The notes beneath the pieces are model-generated. The model had not been told where the DNA came from. It made no database searches and was given only the letters and a program-made list of their open reading frames with translations. DNA of 64,000 nt from Asparagopsis taxiformis (taxonomy: Eukaryota; Rhodophyta; Florideophyceae; Bonnemaisoniales; Bonnemaisoniaceae): assembly GCA_030407315.1 (NCBI GenBank), contig JALQPE010001689.1, positions 62,001 through 126,000 of the forward strand, written 5' to 3'. Below, piece after piece: positions 9,351 to 19,169 of the stretch (the stretch's first letter is position 1; every line of letters starts with the position of its first letter). Made by a program: the position numbers and the translations under genes.

Positions 9351-12300
9351 CTATCTATTGCTCCTATCGTACTTGTAATATTCGACGGTGTGGATGTGGT
9401 CCGTGAGGACGTCCTTCTCCGTCTTCAAGTAGATGTGGCCGCGCGTGGGCAGGCCATAGACTAACTTCTCGCCTGCAGGAAGATCTCCTCGGCTGAAGCC
9501 GACCCCGTAATGGTAAAGGTCACCGCGACCAACCAATACGGAATAGGGTGGCACCCAAAAGATGAGAGGGGGAACCTTCCACATATCGGCGCCCGGACTG
9601 GCCAGGCATACATGACTATAAGGGGCAACTACTATAGAGAACCCATCGGCTCCGCTCGACATCATGAAATATGATGGAGACGTGGTAGGACTTCCAACAC
9701 TATTCGTCGCTACCTTGAAGTCCGTGTGCCCATCCTGGTCCGCAGCCCCATCTGCTGTAAGAAGCAGCCGCAATCCTGTCTTCGGGAAGAAGACAGGATC
9801 CTCACCCTCCATTCCCAACTTCAAGAACTCCGCACAAACACCAAGAGCAAGCTCTGCCACCAACTTGTTCTTATACATCTCCAAATTCCCCTCCTCCAAC
9901 TTGTCGCACAACTCACGCCGCGGCAGAGAGAGGCGCCCACGACCACCATCGATGCGGTCCTTCGCATCACCCACGTTGTGGATGAACTGCCACGGCGAAG
10001 GATCGAAGCCGGGCTTTGCGAAAGCTGGCGGCTCGTCCTGTGGCTCCCTGTCGTCATCGTTAGAATCAGACTGCTGGGAGGGTTTTTCAACCTCCTCAAC
10101 CAGCGGGAACTGCCTAGCGAAGTGACCGAACAACTCATGCGTCGCATTACCAGCCGTGGACGATGCCAACAGGCCTTCCATAACAATAACCCCCAAGTTT
10201 TCCAACAATGCCTTCTTCACCGCAAAGTACCTGTCCACCACCGTATCCTCAGCACCCGGCGATGCAGCTGCCTGGAATGCTGCCGCCCTCATTTCCGCCC
10301 GAACCGTCTCCACCGTCGTACTTTCCATATAGTACTTCATCCGGCTGCCAGACGCAATTGCGCTGGGGAGAACGGCGGCCACATTCTCATCGACGATGCT
10401 GTCGGGAATGGGATTCTCCTGGGCGTCGTCGAACTGGAGAACCGGCTCCCGAGAGCGACCTCGGGAAGCCGACTTGGATTTCTTTGACGACGACTTTGAT
10501 GAAGTCTCACCGAGCCTTCTCTTTTTGGTAGAAGGCTCGGGCGTCGCAGAAGCGGCTTCCAAGTTACGCTTCCCGAGGATGGAGTTTTCACCCGCATCCT
10601 CGGGGGCGCTCTCCAGCTCGACGACCTCCACAGCACCACCCGCCGTTCCACCACGACCGGAACGACTCGCTTGCAGGCGGGTACTCCTTCTGGGCATCAC
10701 TTTCCTCCCAGAAGTTTCCACTCCGGGCGGTGCAGAATCACTGACTTCAATGACATCTTCGTCAGGATCTGCACCGCCCTTCGCACTGCTGCCCTCGACC
10801 ACATTCTCGGGAGTAGGGCCCTCCGTCGAAATCCTCGCAACCGTCTTCTGTCCAACCCCACCGGATGGTGAAGGGACGAAGCTGTCATCGCTGGAGCTTC
10901 CCGAACTGCTAGCAGATGCAGAACGGGAAGCTTCGACAGCGGGGGCCGGAGCAGCAGGGTGCTGCTCGGCAGCCGGAGTCGCAGGCTCAGGCTGCGAAGC
11001 CGGTGAGACCTGCTCCTGCGCGGCTTGGACAGGACGGTTGGGGGTACCAGTCCCGGCGTGGGAAACTGGACCAGAGCGTTCGCTGCCATCCTGGGGACCA
11101 CGCGCAGTCGGCTTGACCGGGGTCACCGCAGGGGAGGATGCAGACACGGCAGGGGTAGAGACAGGAACAGGGGCAACCTCGGAATTGCTGGAAGATTCCA
11201 GTTGAGGTGGTGGGGGCAAAGGAATGGAGGATGAAGGGATGGGCAAGGAATTGGAAGAGGAAGGGATGGGGGCATCATCACCACATGTGGCTGGGAGCGC
11301 AGCATGTGGGATGTCTGGGTACATCGCGTGAAAGCGTTTCCGCATTTGCATGTCGCGGTACCCAGTGACGCGCAGGAGCATTTTCCTGGCGTCCTTCCCG
11401 AAGACAGACTTCTTACGGGGAAAAATATTTTCGTAACTGTAACCATCGGGGGGGCCTTCCTTGGGACGGAAGTCTGCCCAGCACCCCTTCTTGGGGACCA
11501 TCTGAGCAAGAACTTCGACAACGCGCGAGCGAATGTCGAAGCTCTTGCTCGGGTCACCCCGCTGGGAATTGACCCATCCAGCATCCTCAACACATCCGAC
11601 ACGTTCCAGTACTCGGCCACCTCCTTCACGTACCCGAAGATTTCCAACAAACCAGCAATCCATTCCTGCCCAATGGTACCAACCGAGTACGGTTTCAGCC
11701 CGGCCGACCGACGGCTACAAGTGTAGCGCGCCGTCATCTCCAGGATGAAACACTTCTGCACATCCGGAGCACTCCTGAACGACCCATTGAACAACAAGTT
11801 CACCGTACACCCAGCCAGATCCTCGGTCGAAGAGAACTGCACGAACTCCGGCCTGTTCGGGATGCTCGACCAGTACTTGAAAGCAGGGCTTTCAATGGTC
11901 TTGAACCCTCGCGCGATCGAGACGTAGCGCATGAGCTGTCTCGGACGAATCCAGCTCAGCGCTTTCCGTTCTTTTATGTATTGAACGGTCGGCTCGATCT
12001 TCTTCTTTCCCAGGCGGTGGATATTGATGAACTCCATCACAGAGCACACATTGTCAGCAACTGTTACCTCGCTGACATTGTGGGTGTGGAAGTTCATCAG
12101 CCGTGAAAGCGGGAGTACTTCTTCGGAGCAGAAGACATCCCGGCCAAGCCGAGTCGGTGGGAGGAGAAAGTCGACTGGAATAGTTCCAAAGCGACGGTAG
12201 ATGTCAGACTTGACAAACTCCTCCCACTCTGGACTGTCCTTCGCAGGAGCAGGTCCAGCCGACTCGAGAATGGCCTTCAACGCGGTCACTCGGTGAGATC

Positions 12301-12997
12301 CATCGACATATTGCAGTCGTACTTTTGCATTGGAATCAATCACCTCGCAGACGGACACGCGTGAAGCAATCACGGAAAATCCCTGAGTGAGAAACGTTTT
12401 CTTCAACTCATCAACGCGATGCGGCCTGACCACCCTGGACACGACTGCCGGAGGAGAAACATCCAGGGGGGAAATGAAGACTGGAATGTTTCGGCAGCTC
12501 TCCGGACTTATGTCGTAGTCCACATCCACCGGGATGGGCACTGTGCCAGGGTAGGCCAGCCTGGTGCTGCGGAGAGGCTTGTTCGGTACGATGTCACGAG
12601 CGTTGTGATCATCGACCTTCTCCGCATCCTCTGCCAAGTCGCTGCCGGACGCGATGATCATGTCCGGAGCAGGCGAGCTGGGCAGAGGAGCACCAGATCC
12701 CTCGACGGCTGGCGCCGCTTCGGCAGATTGAGCCGGAAGCGGAGTTGCGGGAACGCCAGCGTCGATTGTCGGGACAACCGCGGGATCGGAAGCGGAAGGG
12801 GGGGAGGGGACGGGCTTAGGTGCTGGGCTGAGCTGGGTCAGCGCTGCAGCAGCTTCGCAAACGTCCATGGGGACAGGGGGGGCCAGAGAAGGAGAAGGAG
12901 AGGGAGAAGGAGAGGGAGAAGGAGTGGGAGAATCGTTGTCACGGCGGCTGGCAGAGCGCACCTGGCGGTCGAAAGCGTTGGGGGATTGTTGAGCCAT
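9351..12997 (-). pseudogene. ParB-like / 2OG-Fe(II) dioxygenase fusion, interrupted by one frameshift (paralogue 1)
   Basis: Two overlapping frames form one gene homologous to 14574-17834. The upstream frame, from ATG 12997, carries a Pro/Ala-rich leader, a ParB-like domain with YVDGSHRVTALKA, and a helical block (TVADNVCSVMEF, YWSSIPNRPEF). The downstream frame carries a long Ser/Pro/Glu linker and a double-stranded beta-helix dioxygenase: HTD at 646-648 of that frame, distal H at 718 (DLYHYG), R at 741. Comparison with the intact paralogue puts the break near the G4 run at 11557-11560 (minus-strand reading); one lost base or a -1 ribosomal slip would explain it. Both halves keep their key residues, so the lesion is recent, an assembly error, or programmed. 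The HxD...H...R pattern defines the superfamily; the substrate is unknown. Confidence 0.78.
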
Positions 12998-13204
12998 TGC
13001 TTTGGTGAGTGATTGACAAACGAAGAGTGAAAGATTGAGAAAGAGAGAAGAAGATCTGAACGACAAGCTGTTTTGCTGCGTAAGCTGAGTAAGATAGGCG
13101 AAACTTAGAGATCTGACATATTCCTATTAGTATACACCCTGGTAATGATATTCAGCGGTTGACCAATCCGAACCTTCCACATCACTTTTCGTTGTACGAC
13201 AATT
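12998..13204. promoter_or_regulatory. Upstream region of dioxygenase gene 1
   Basis: About 200 bp between the ATG and array 3. The palindrome array immediately upstream could act as an operator or silencer; this is inferred from position only. Confidence 0.25.
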
Positions 13205-13530
13205 ACAGCTCAGGCAGTTTACCAAGGATCCTTACAGCAAAGCCATCGTTACGATGACTTTGCTGTAAGGAAACGTTTCATTACAGAGGCCAGGAATTTT
13301 TTTACCGGGTAAAGAAATCATGGCCACTGTAATGTTTTGTTTCCTGACAGCAAAGTCATCGTTACGATGACTTTGCTGTAAGAAAACGTTTTCATTACAG
13401 CGGCCAGGAATTTTTTTACCGGGTAAAGAAATCATGGCCACTGTAATGAAACCTTTCCTTACAGCAAAGTCATCGTAACGATGACTTTGCTGTAAGCATC
13501 CCTGGTAAACTGCTCCATCTGTAAGCCGTT
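13205..13530. repeat. Palindrome array 3 (three 31-bp palindromes)
   Basis: Copies at 13235-13265 (one base variant), 13348-13378 and 13462-13492, with TTTACCGGGTAAA-type elements between them. It sits upstream of dioxygenase gene 1, so that gene has an array on each side. Confidence 0.9.
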
Positions 13531-14069
13531 GGTCTCAACCCTCGCTCTCGTTTCTGTTGTCCTCCTTCATCATCTCCACCTACCTTCCCCCTACACACCA
13601 CCTCTCTAATGTCACTCTACCCACCCTTTGGTGCATGAAATATTTTCTTACCACTGCCATAGTCTACACATACTGCTGCCTTCATACCTCTGCATGCCTA
13701 CCCTTCAATCTTTCTTCCATCTTTCTCTACCGTGCTAGGCTTAGACCATGCTCTGTGCACATCTGACTTACTTAATATCATTGTATAGCTAGAAACTAGA
13801 ATAATAATTACATCACTAGAGTACACTGCAAATGTTAGTAACTATGGTTGGTGTGGTACACAACACCCTAACTCCTTCATGAGTAAACTTTGCGCACAGA
13901 ACCGTTCAATACCAGGTAGTGCAGCCAGCGCAAACCAGGCTTGCACGACGCAGAGTGCTCCCCAGAGCCGTCAACAGTCGTCCAAACCATCGTTGTACGA
14001 TGTTCCCGGCTCCACACTTCCCTTCTCACCCTTCCCAGGGTGGGAGACGGACGAAACTCCCAACCGCTT
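13531..14069. other. Inter-array spacer, no gene
   Basis: Pyrimidine-rich spacer. Much of it recurs inverted at 26186-26460, and other parts recur in 26651-27339. Open frames here are repeat-derived. Confidence 0.5.
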
Positions 14070-14350
14070 ACAGCCGAAGCCGTTTACCCGGGATGCTTAC
14101 AGCAAAGTCATCGTTACGATGACTTTGCTGTAAGGAAAGGTTTGATTACAGTGGTGAGAAAATTTTACCGGGTAAAAAAATCAGCAAGAATTTTTTACCC
14201 GGTAAAAAATTGTGGCCGCTGTAATGATTTGATTTCTTACAGCAAAGTCATCGTTACGATGACTTTGCTGTAAGAAATCAAATCATTACAGCAAAGTCAT
14301 CGTAACGATGACTTTGCTGTCAGCACCCCAGCGAAACTGCATCATCTGTA
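14070..14350. repeat. Palindrome array 4 (three 31-bp palindromes)
   Basis: Copies at 14100-14130, 14240-14270 and 14289-14319; the last two are only 49 bp apart, the same period as array 8. It lies downstream of dioxygenase gene 2. Confidence 0.9.
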
Positions 14351-14573
14351 AGCCTTCCTCACCTCAATGTTGTAACCAAAGACGACTGCGATATTACCTT
14401 GTTCTATTCTAGTAGTGCCCACCATAGTTTCCTCCCCTTCTCATATTAAATTGAGTATTGTATATCTCTCGACCCGTCTACATACGCAAACGTCATGTAC
14501 TAGCCTAACTTTCATCGTTTACTTGAAGGCGGCCTTGATGCCTGCCATAGAATGCTATTAAGAACTAATTTCA

Positions 14574-17500
14574 TCAGATATCTAAACGCTCCCAGTAGTT
14601 GACATTGAAGGGAGGCTGTAGCAACTTCTCCCTGGAAGTTCGCAGTGATAGATGGGACCGGATAGGATGCTGGTACCTCACCGAAGAACGACCCTCCGCG
14701 AATCCCATTCCTCCGTGATACACGTCCGTTCGGCATACAAGCAGGGAATACGGTGGGATGCGCACGTTCGTCACTGGCACGCGGTACTTTTCTTTCGCTG
14801 GATGACTTAGGCACACATGGCTGAACTTGGCGATACGAATGATGAACCCATCCGCACCAGCAGCCATCATGAAATATGATGGCGAGTTGAGAGGACCAGT
14901 TCCAGTTCCCTCACGGACGGGAACATCGGTATGCATAAGTTGCTCCTGACTACCTTCTGCGGTCAAAATCAGACGAAGACCCGTTTCTGGAAAGACCACC
15001 GCTTCTTCTCTTCCAAACCCGAGCTTCAGGTTCTCCGCACAAATCGCCTTACCTAGCTCCAGAATCAGCTTGTTCCTGTACTGCCGCGCGCTTTCTTGCT
15101 CAAGGTCATCGCAGATGCTTTTCCGGTCCGTCTTGAATACACCAGTGCTGTCTTTCGGTCGAAGTGGTTTCCACGGGTTCTTCTGACTTGCACTTGAGCC
15201 ACTTGTAGTACCTTGGAATGTGCTGGCCATCTGTGTGAATAACTCGTGCGTAGCTGCTCCCACTGTAGTAGAAGAGAAAATGTCTTGCAACACCACGTAA
15301 CCAAGCTCGTCGATCATTCTTCTCTGGTAGCTGAAGTATTGTTGGCTTTCACAAGAACCGAGGGGACATACCAAAGTAGAGTAGCCTGCAGCTGCTTCCA
15401 TTATCTCCGTCCGGATTGTATCAATGTCTTCTTCTGTGATATAATACTTCATTCTCGAGTTGGAAGGAACGCATAAAGGCAGCTTCTCAGGTATGTCCTC
15501 TGCGAATGTGCGGTCTGGAAGGGAGTTTTCTTGCTCGTCAGTGAAGAGTGGTGCTTCTTCTCCAGTCGTTCGTTTTCTTGCATTGACTCTACTCTTCTTT
15601 TCCCGGGGAGGCCCAATCTCAATGTTGTCATCCGGCGTATTGGGCTCAGAAAACTTCGCGCTAGTATCTTCCCTTCTTCGCTTCTTATCCAACCTGGACT
15701 CGTTTTCATCGCCGCTTCCACCAGAACTCCTGCTTCTTCCCGAATTCTCCTTGTCCACTTCGGCCGGGCTAGTGCTGTAAGTTTCTGGTGTCCTGATTCG
15801 AAGTTTCAATATCACAGAGCGGTTCTGCGCATCTCCAGCTTGTTGTCCAGGCGTGTCTATGTCCATGCGACCACTATTGTCCAAGTTGATATCCAGACTT
15901 TGCGTATCGCCGCTTTGTTTCCTTCCCTGAGGAAGATCTTCTCTGACAATCCTTCCCGGCGAATTATCCCTGGCACGACTTTCCCGCTCTGCCCTTGAAG
16001 CTGAAAGACGTTCCTGTTCTTTTTGGAGAACAGCAAGACGTTCTGCTTCCCTCTTCTCAGCTGCTGCAAGACGCGTGGCAGGACGTTCCTGTCCTCCCTC
16101 TTTTGCTGCGGCAGGACGGTCTTCTGCTTCTTTCGGGGTGCTCAGAGGTGCCTCTTCTATTGCTTTCGTCGCGACAGCAGGAATCACTTCTTCAGCCACC
16201 ACATTTGGAGTAATTTCCTGTTCTTCCTCCACAACAGCAGAAACTTCCTGCTCTGCTTGGGCTTCGGCAGATACTCCTTCTTCTGCTTGAACAGGACCAG
16301 AAGTTTCCACAGTTTCCTTCTCTGTAGAATTATTTCCCTGTTCTGCGGCAGTAGGTGCTTCTTCGTCTTCTGCTTTGGCGCCATCAACAAGTGCTTTTTC
16401 TATTTCTCCGGGGGTCATGCGATTCCGTTCCCTCTCCTCCTCCGCTTTCGTCTCCTGCATTGCCTTTGTCCCGGTAGCATATTCCAGTTTGTCGTAAAAA
16501 CTGTTTGTAAACATCCCGTTCTTGGTTCTCAGACTGCTACTGTCTACCACGTCGTCATGAAAGTCGACAAGGACGAATACAATGCGCTCTCCAATGCGAT
16601 GATCATTATCCCCGACCTCCTTCGCGTTTTCTGCTGCCAAATCCGTTCGCACGAATTCCTCCATCGTTGCAGAGTTCAACCACTTGCGGACGACCTCTGC
16701 CATATCATAGATGGCCAACAGAGCCAGTAGCCAAGTGCGCATCGTGAACGGACTTCCGCTTCCGATATTTCTGACAAGTCCTCTCTTCCTCCTCATCCTT
16801 GTCCACGACGCTGTCATCTCGAGCACAAACCACTGGAACCACTCCTTATCGCGCGTCCCGCGTCCGTCCGTGCCATTGCGGAATATTGCGTTATTGACAA
16901 GATCGAGCACGCACCCGTACATATCGGCAGAGTCAATTCGAGAAAAGTCCGGATCTCTTCCCTCGGTTCTTGCATCCTCGATTTCTCTGTTCCTATCCAA
17001 AGCATTGTAAACGCTAGGGATAGAGCTCCAGTACACGAAAGCAACGCTGTCTGTGCGATTGAACCCCTTCGCAATGTTGATGTACTGCCTATACGAGTTC
17101 TCCGAACGGTTCCTGTCGGACGGCAGAATATAGCTCACTTCTTTCAGAATAGGAATAAGCCGGACAACAGGAAGATCCATCTGGTTGGAAAACCTGAGAA
17201 ACTCTATGACCGCACACACATTGTCGGCAATGCTCACAGAAGCGACATCGTGAGTTTGTATATTGGCTTCGAGAGACAGTTTCAGAACCTCCAGCGCATC
17301 GAAAATTAGACGCCCGTTCGGCGCAATCAACTGTTGTACCCAAACCAATTCCAAGGAATCCCTGTTCTTTCCTGAGTACTTCTCCAGGCATAGTTGCAGA
17401 GCAGCTATGCGATGAGAGCCATCGATGCAGTAAAACTCGTCTCCTTCGTTATCTTCCATTTTGCAGACTGTAATCATAGTTCCAGTGGTAGAGAAACCTC

Positions 17501-17834
17501 TATCCATGAAAATGCTGGCCAGTTCGTTTACACGACCCGGTCGCACCAAACGGGAGGTCACTGTCGGAAATTTCACTTTGCGAGGATCAACTTGCACTTT
17601 AGAAGAGCTGTACTGAGCAATAGTGATGCTTTTCTCTTCAGCAGAAGGAGAATTGCTCTTCTCCGCTGTAGTATTCATGATACTATTGTCTCCCATTGTA
17701 ATCCCTGCAATCTCAGTTCGTTCAATCGGTTCTCTGTTCAAATGTTGTGTAGACGATGAAATCCACAATTGTGGTACCTCCGAGTGCGCTTCCCGTCTCT
17801 CAGCTTCCTCTCTTATACTGTCCGGACAAGACAT
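14574..17834 (-). CDS. ParB-like / 2OG-Fe(II) dioxygenase fusion, intact (paralogue 2)
   Basis: 1086 residues from the ATG at 17834. A ParB/Srx-like domain spans about 85-200 with DGSHR at 138-142 and a helical extension (SIADNVCAVIEFL; YWSSIPS). A long, charged, low-complexity Glu/Ala/Arg-rich linker (about 440-800) contains basic KKRRR and KKSR patches. The C-terminal 250 residues are a double-stranded beta-helix dioxygenase: H968-x-D970, distal H1040 in DVYHGG, and R1059, which normally binds 2-oxoglutarate. Ahead of them is a helical cap with MKYY and CAENLKLGFG. Oxidation of a nucleic-acid base is the obvious hypothesis, given the ParB fusion and the known TET/JBP and AlkB members of this superfamily, but the substrate is not established and a protein or histone substrate is possible. 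Palindrome arrays lie on both sides of the gene. Confidence 0.85.
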   Translation of the reverse strand: MSCPDSIREEAERREAHSEVPQLWISSSTQHLNREPIERTEIAGITMGDNSIMNTTAEKSNSPSAEEKSITIAQYSSSKVQVDPRKVKFPTVTSRLVRPGRVNELASIFMDRGFSTTGTMITVCKMEDNEGDEFYCIDGSHRIAALQLCLEKYSGKNRDSLELVWVQQLIAPNGRLIFDALEVLKLSLEANIQTHDVASVSIADNVCAVIEFLRFSNQMDLPVVRLIPILKEVSYILPSDRNRSENSYRQYINIAKGFNRTDSVAFVYWSSIPSVYNALDRNREIEDARTEGRDPDFSRIDSADMYGCVLDLVNNAIFRNGTDGRGTRDKEWFQWFVLEMTASWTRMRRKRGLVRNIGSGSPFTMRTWLLALLAIYDMAEVVRKWLNSATMEEFVRTDLAAENAKEVGDNDHRIGERIVFVLVDFHDDVVDSSSLRTKNGMFTNSFYDKLEYATGTKAMQETKAEEERERNRMTPGEIEKALVDGAKAEDEEAPTAAEQGNNSTEKETVETSGPVQAEEGVSAEAQAEQEVSAVVEEEQEITPNVVAEEVIPAVATKAIEEAPLSTPKEAEDRPAAAKEGGQERPATRLAAAEKREAERLAVLQKEQERLSASRAERESRARDNSPGRIVREDLPQGRKQSGDTQSLDINLDNSGRMDIDTPGQQAGDAQNRSVILKLRIRTPETYSTSPAEVDKENSGRSRSSGGSGDENESRLDKKRRREDTSAKFSEPNTPDDNIEIGPPREKKSRVNARKRTTGEEAPLFTDEQENSLPDRTFAEDIPEKLPLCVPSNSRMKYYITEEDIDTIRTEIMEAAAGYSTLVCPLGSCESQQYFSYQRRMIDELGYVVLQDIFSSTTVGAATHELFTQMASTFQGTTSGSSASQKNPWKPLRPKDSTGVFKTDRKSICDDLEQESARQYRNKLILELGKAICAENLKLGFGREEAVVFPETGLRLILTAEGSQEQLMHTDVPVREGTGTGPLNSPSYFMMAAGADGFIIRIAKFSHVCLSHPAKEKYRVPVTNVRIPPYSLLVCRTDVYHGGMGFAEGRSSVRYQHPIRSHLSLRTSREKLLQPPFNVNYWERLDI

Positions 17835-18509
17835 TCCCTACCTACGTTCAGTCCTGATGAACCTTACGCTGCACCCGCTCAGCACCTCTGACTCTACCTG
17901 ATCCTGATACCTCCACAAAGCGTTTAGCCCTTTCCATCAATCTACACCTAATAGTATGTACCTCTAGCGCATATAATGCAATCGAACCCGTTTACCTCAC
18001 CACGTCAATTATCATTCATATTCCAACAACCTATTTCATCCACACTCTCCACCTCGCTTCTTCTTCCGTACCATTGATTCCTATCAATCGATTCTACGTG
18101 AGTTTTATACATTTACTACGATCCACCTCTCCTACAAGTCTGAAAAATTCATTTCTACACTAACTTTTGCTACTCACAAATGAACGGTTCCCGTGCAGGC
18201 CACTGCTTGAATTTCTTCCTATTGGCGTACTCGGCTGCAAAGGATTCATAGACTATTTAAACGGTGATCATATAAATGGTTTTCAATGTGCTCCAATGGA
18301 CAATACACCAAAGAACATCAATATGAATTCATTTCAACTACCTATTCACTACTGCGATTCAGTTTTCTTGCATACCAAATCTCATTGCGTTCCTACCCTA
18401 GTCGATTCAAAATGCTTCCTCTTCGTCAGTTGATCAATATTCCTTATTCCTTACAACGAGCAGGTCCTCTGGACATCCTAAAGTTGGTTACTTAACCTTA
18501 ACTATCGAT
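17835..18509. other. Upstream region of dioxygenase gene 2, no gene
   Basis: 675 bp of AT-rich sequence between the ATG at 17834 and array 5. Short open frames only; presumably contains the promoter of the minus-strand gene. Confidence 0.4.
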
Positions 18510-19050
18510 GAATTTGCTGTAATGAAACGTTTTCTTACAGCAAAGTCATCGTTACGATGACTTTGCTGTAAGAAAAGAAAACATTACAGCAGCCATGATT
18601 TCTTTACCGGGTAAAAAAATTGTGGCCGCTGTAATGAAACGTTTTCTTACAGCAAAGTCATCGTTACGATGACTTTGCTGTAAGAAAAGAAAACATTACA
18701 GTAGCCATGATTTCTTTACCGGGTAAAAAATTGTGGCCGCTGTAATGAAACGTTTTCTTACAGCAAAGTCATCGTAACGATGACTTTGCTGTAAGAAAGC
18801 AAATCATTACAGCGGCCACAATTTTTTTACCCGGTAAAATTTCTTGCTGATTTTTTACCCGGTAAAAAATTCTTCGGCCACTGCAAGGAAACGGTTCCTT
18901 ACAGCAAAGTCATCGTTACGATGACTTTGCTGTAAGAAAGCAAATCATTACAGCTGCCACGATTTTTTTACCCGGTAAAACATTCTTGGCCACTGTAATG
19001 GAAACGTTTTCTTACAGCAAAGTCATCGTAACGATGACTTTGCTGTAAGC
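18510..19050. repeat. Palindrome array 5 (five 31-bp palindromes)
   Basis: Copies at 18538-18568, 18650-18680, 18761-18791, 18902-18932 and 19015-19045, spaced 111-141 bp, with TTTACCCGGTAAA elements in between. It separates dioxygenase gene 2 from the 3' end of the transposase gene. Confidence 0.9.
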
Positions 19051-19169
19051 ATACCTCCCTCCATCCTCTCAGATCCTCTCCCCACTACTTTGCACCAATC
19101 CACCACCGCCCTAGAGTGTACAATTCATATGTGATGCATCTGGTTATTCATTTTATTCTTCCCTAAAAA

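Noticed and set aside
10396..11205. 269-codon plus-strand frame opposite dioxygenase gene 1
   Set aside because: It is the antisense shadow of the Ser/Pro/Glu-rich linker; homology supports the minus strand.
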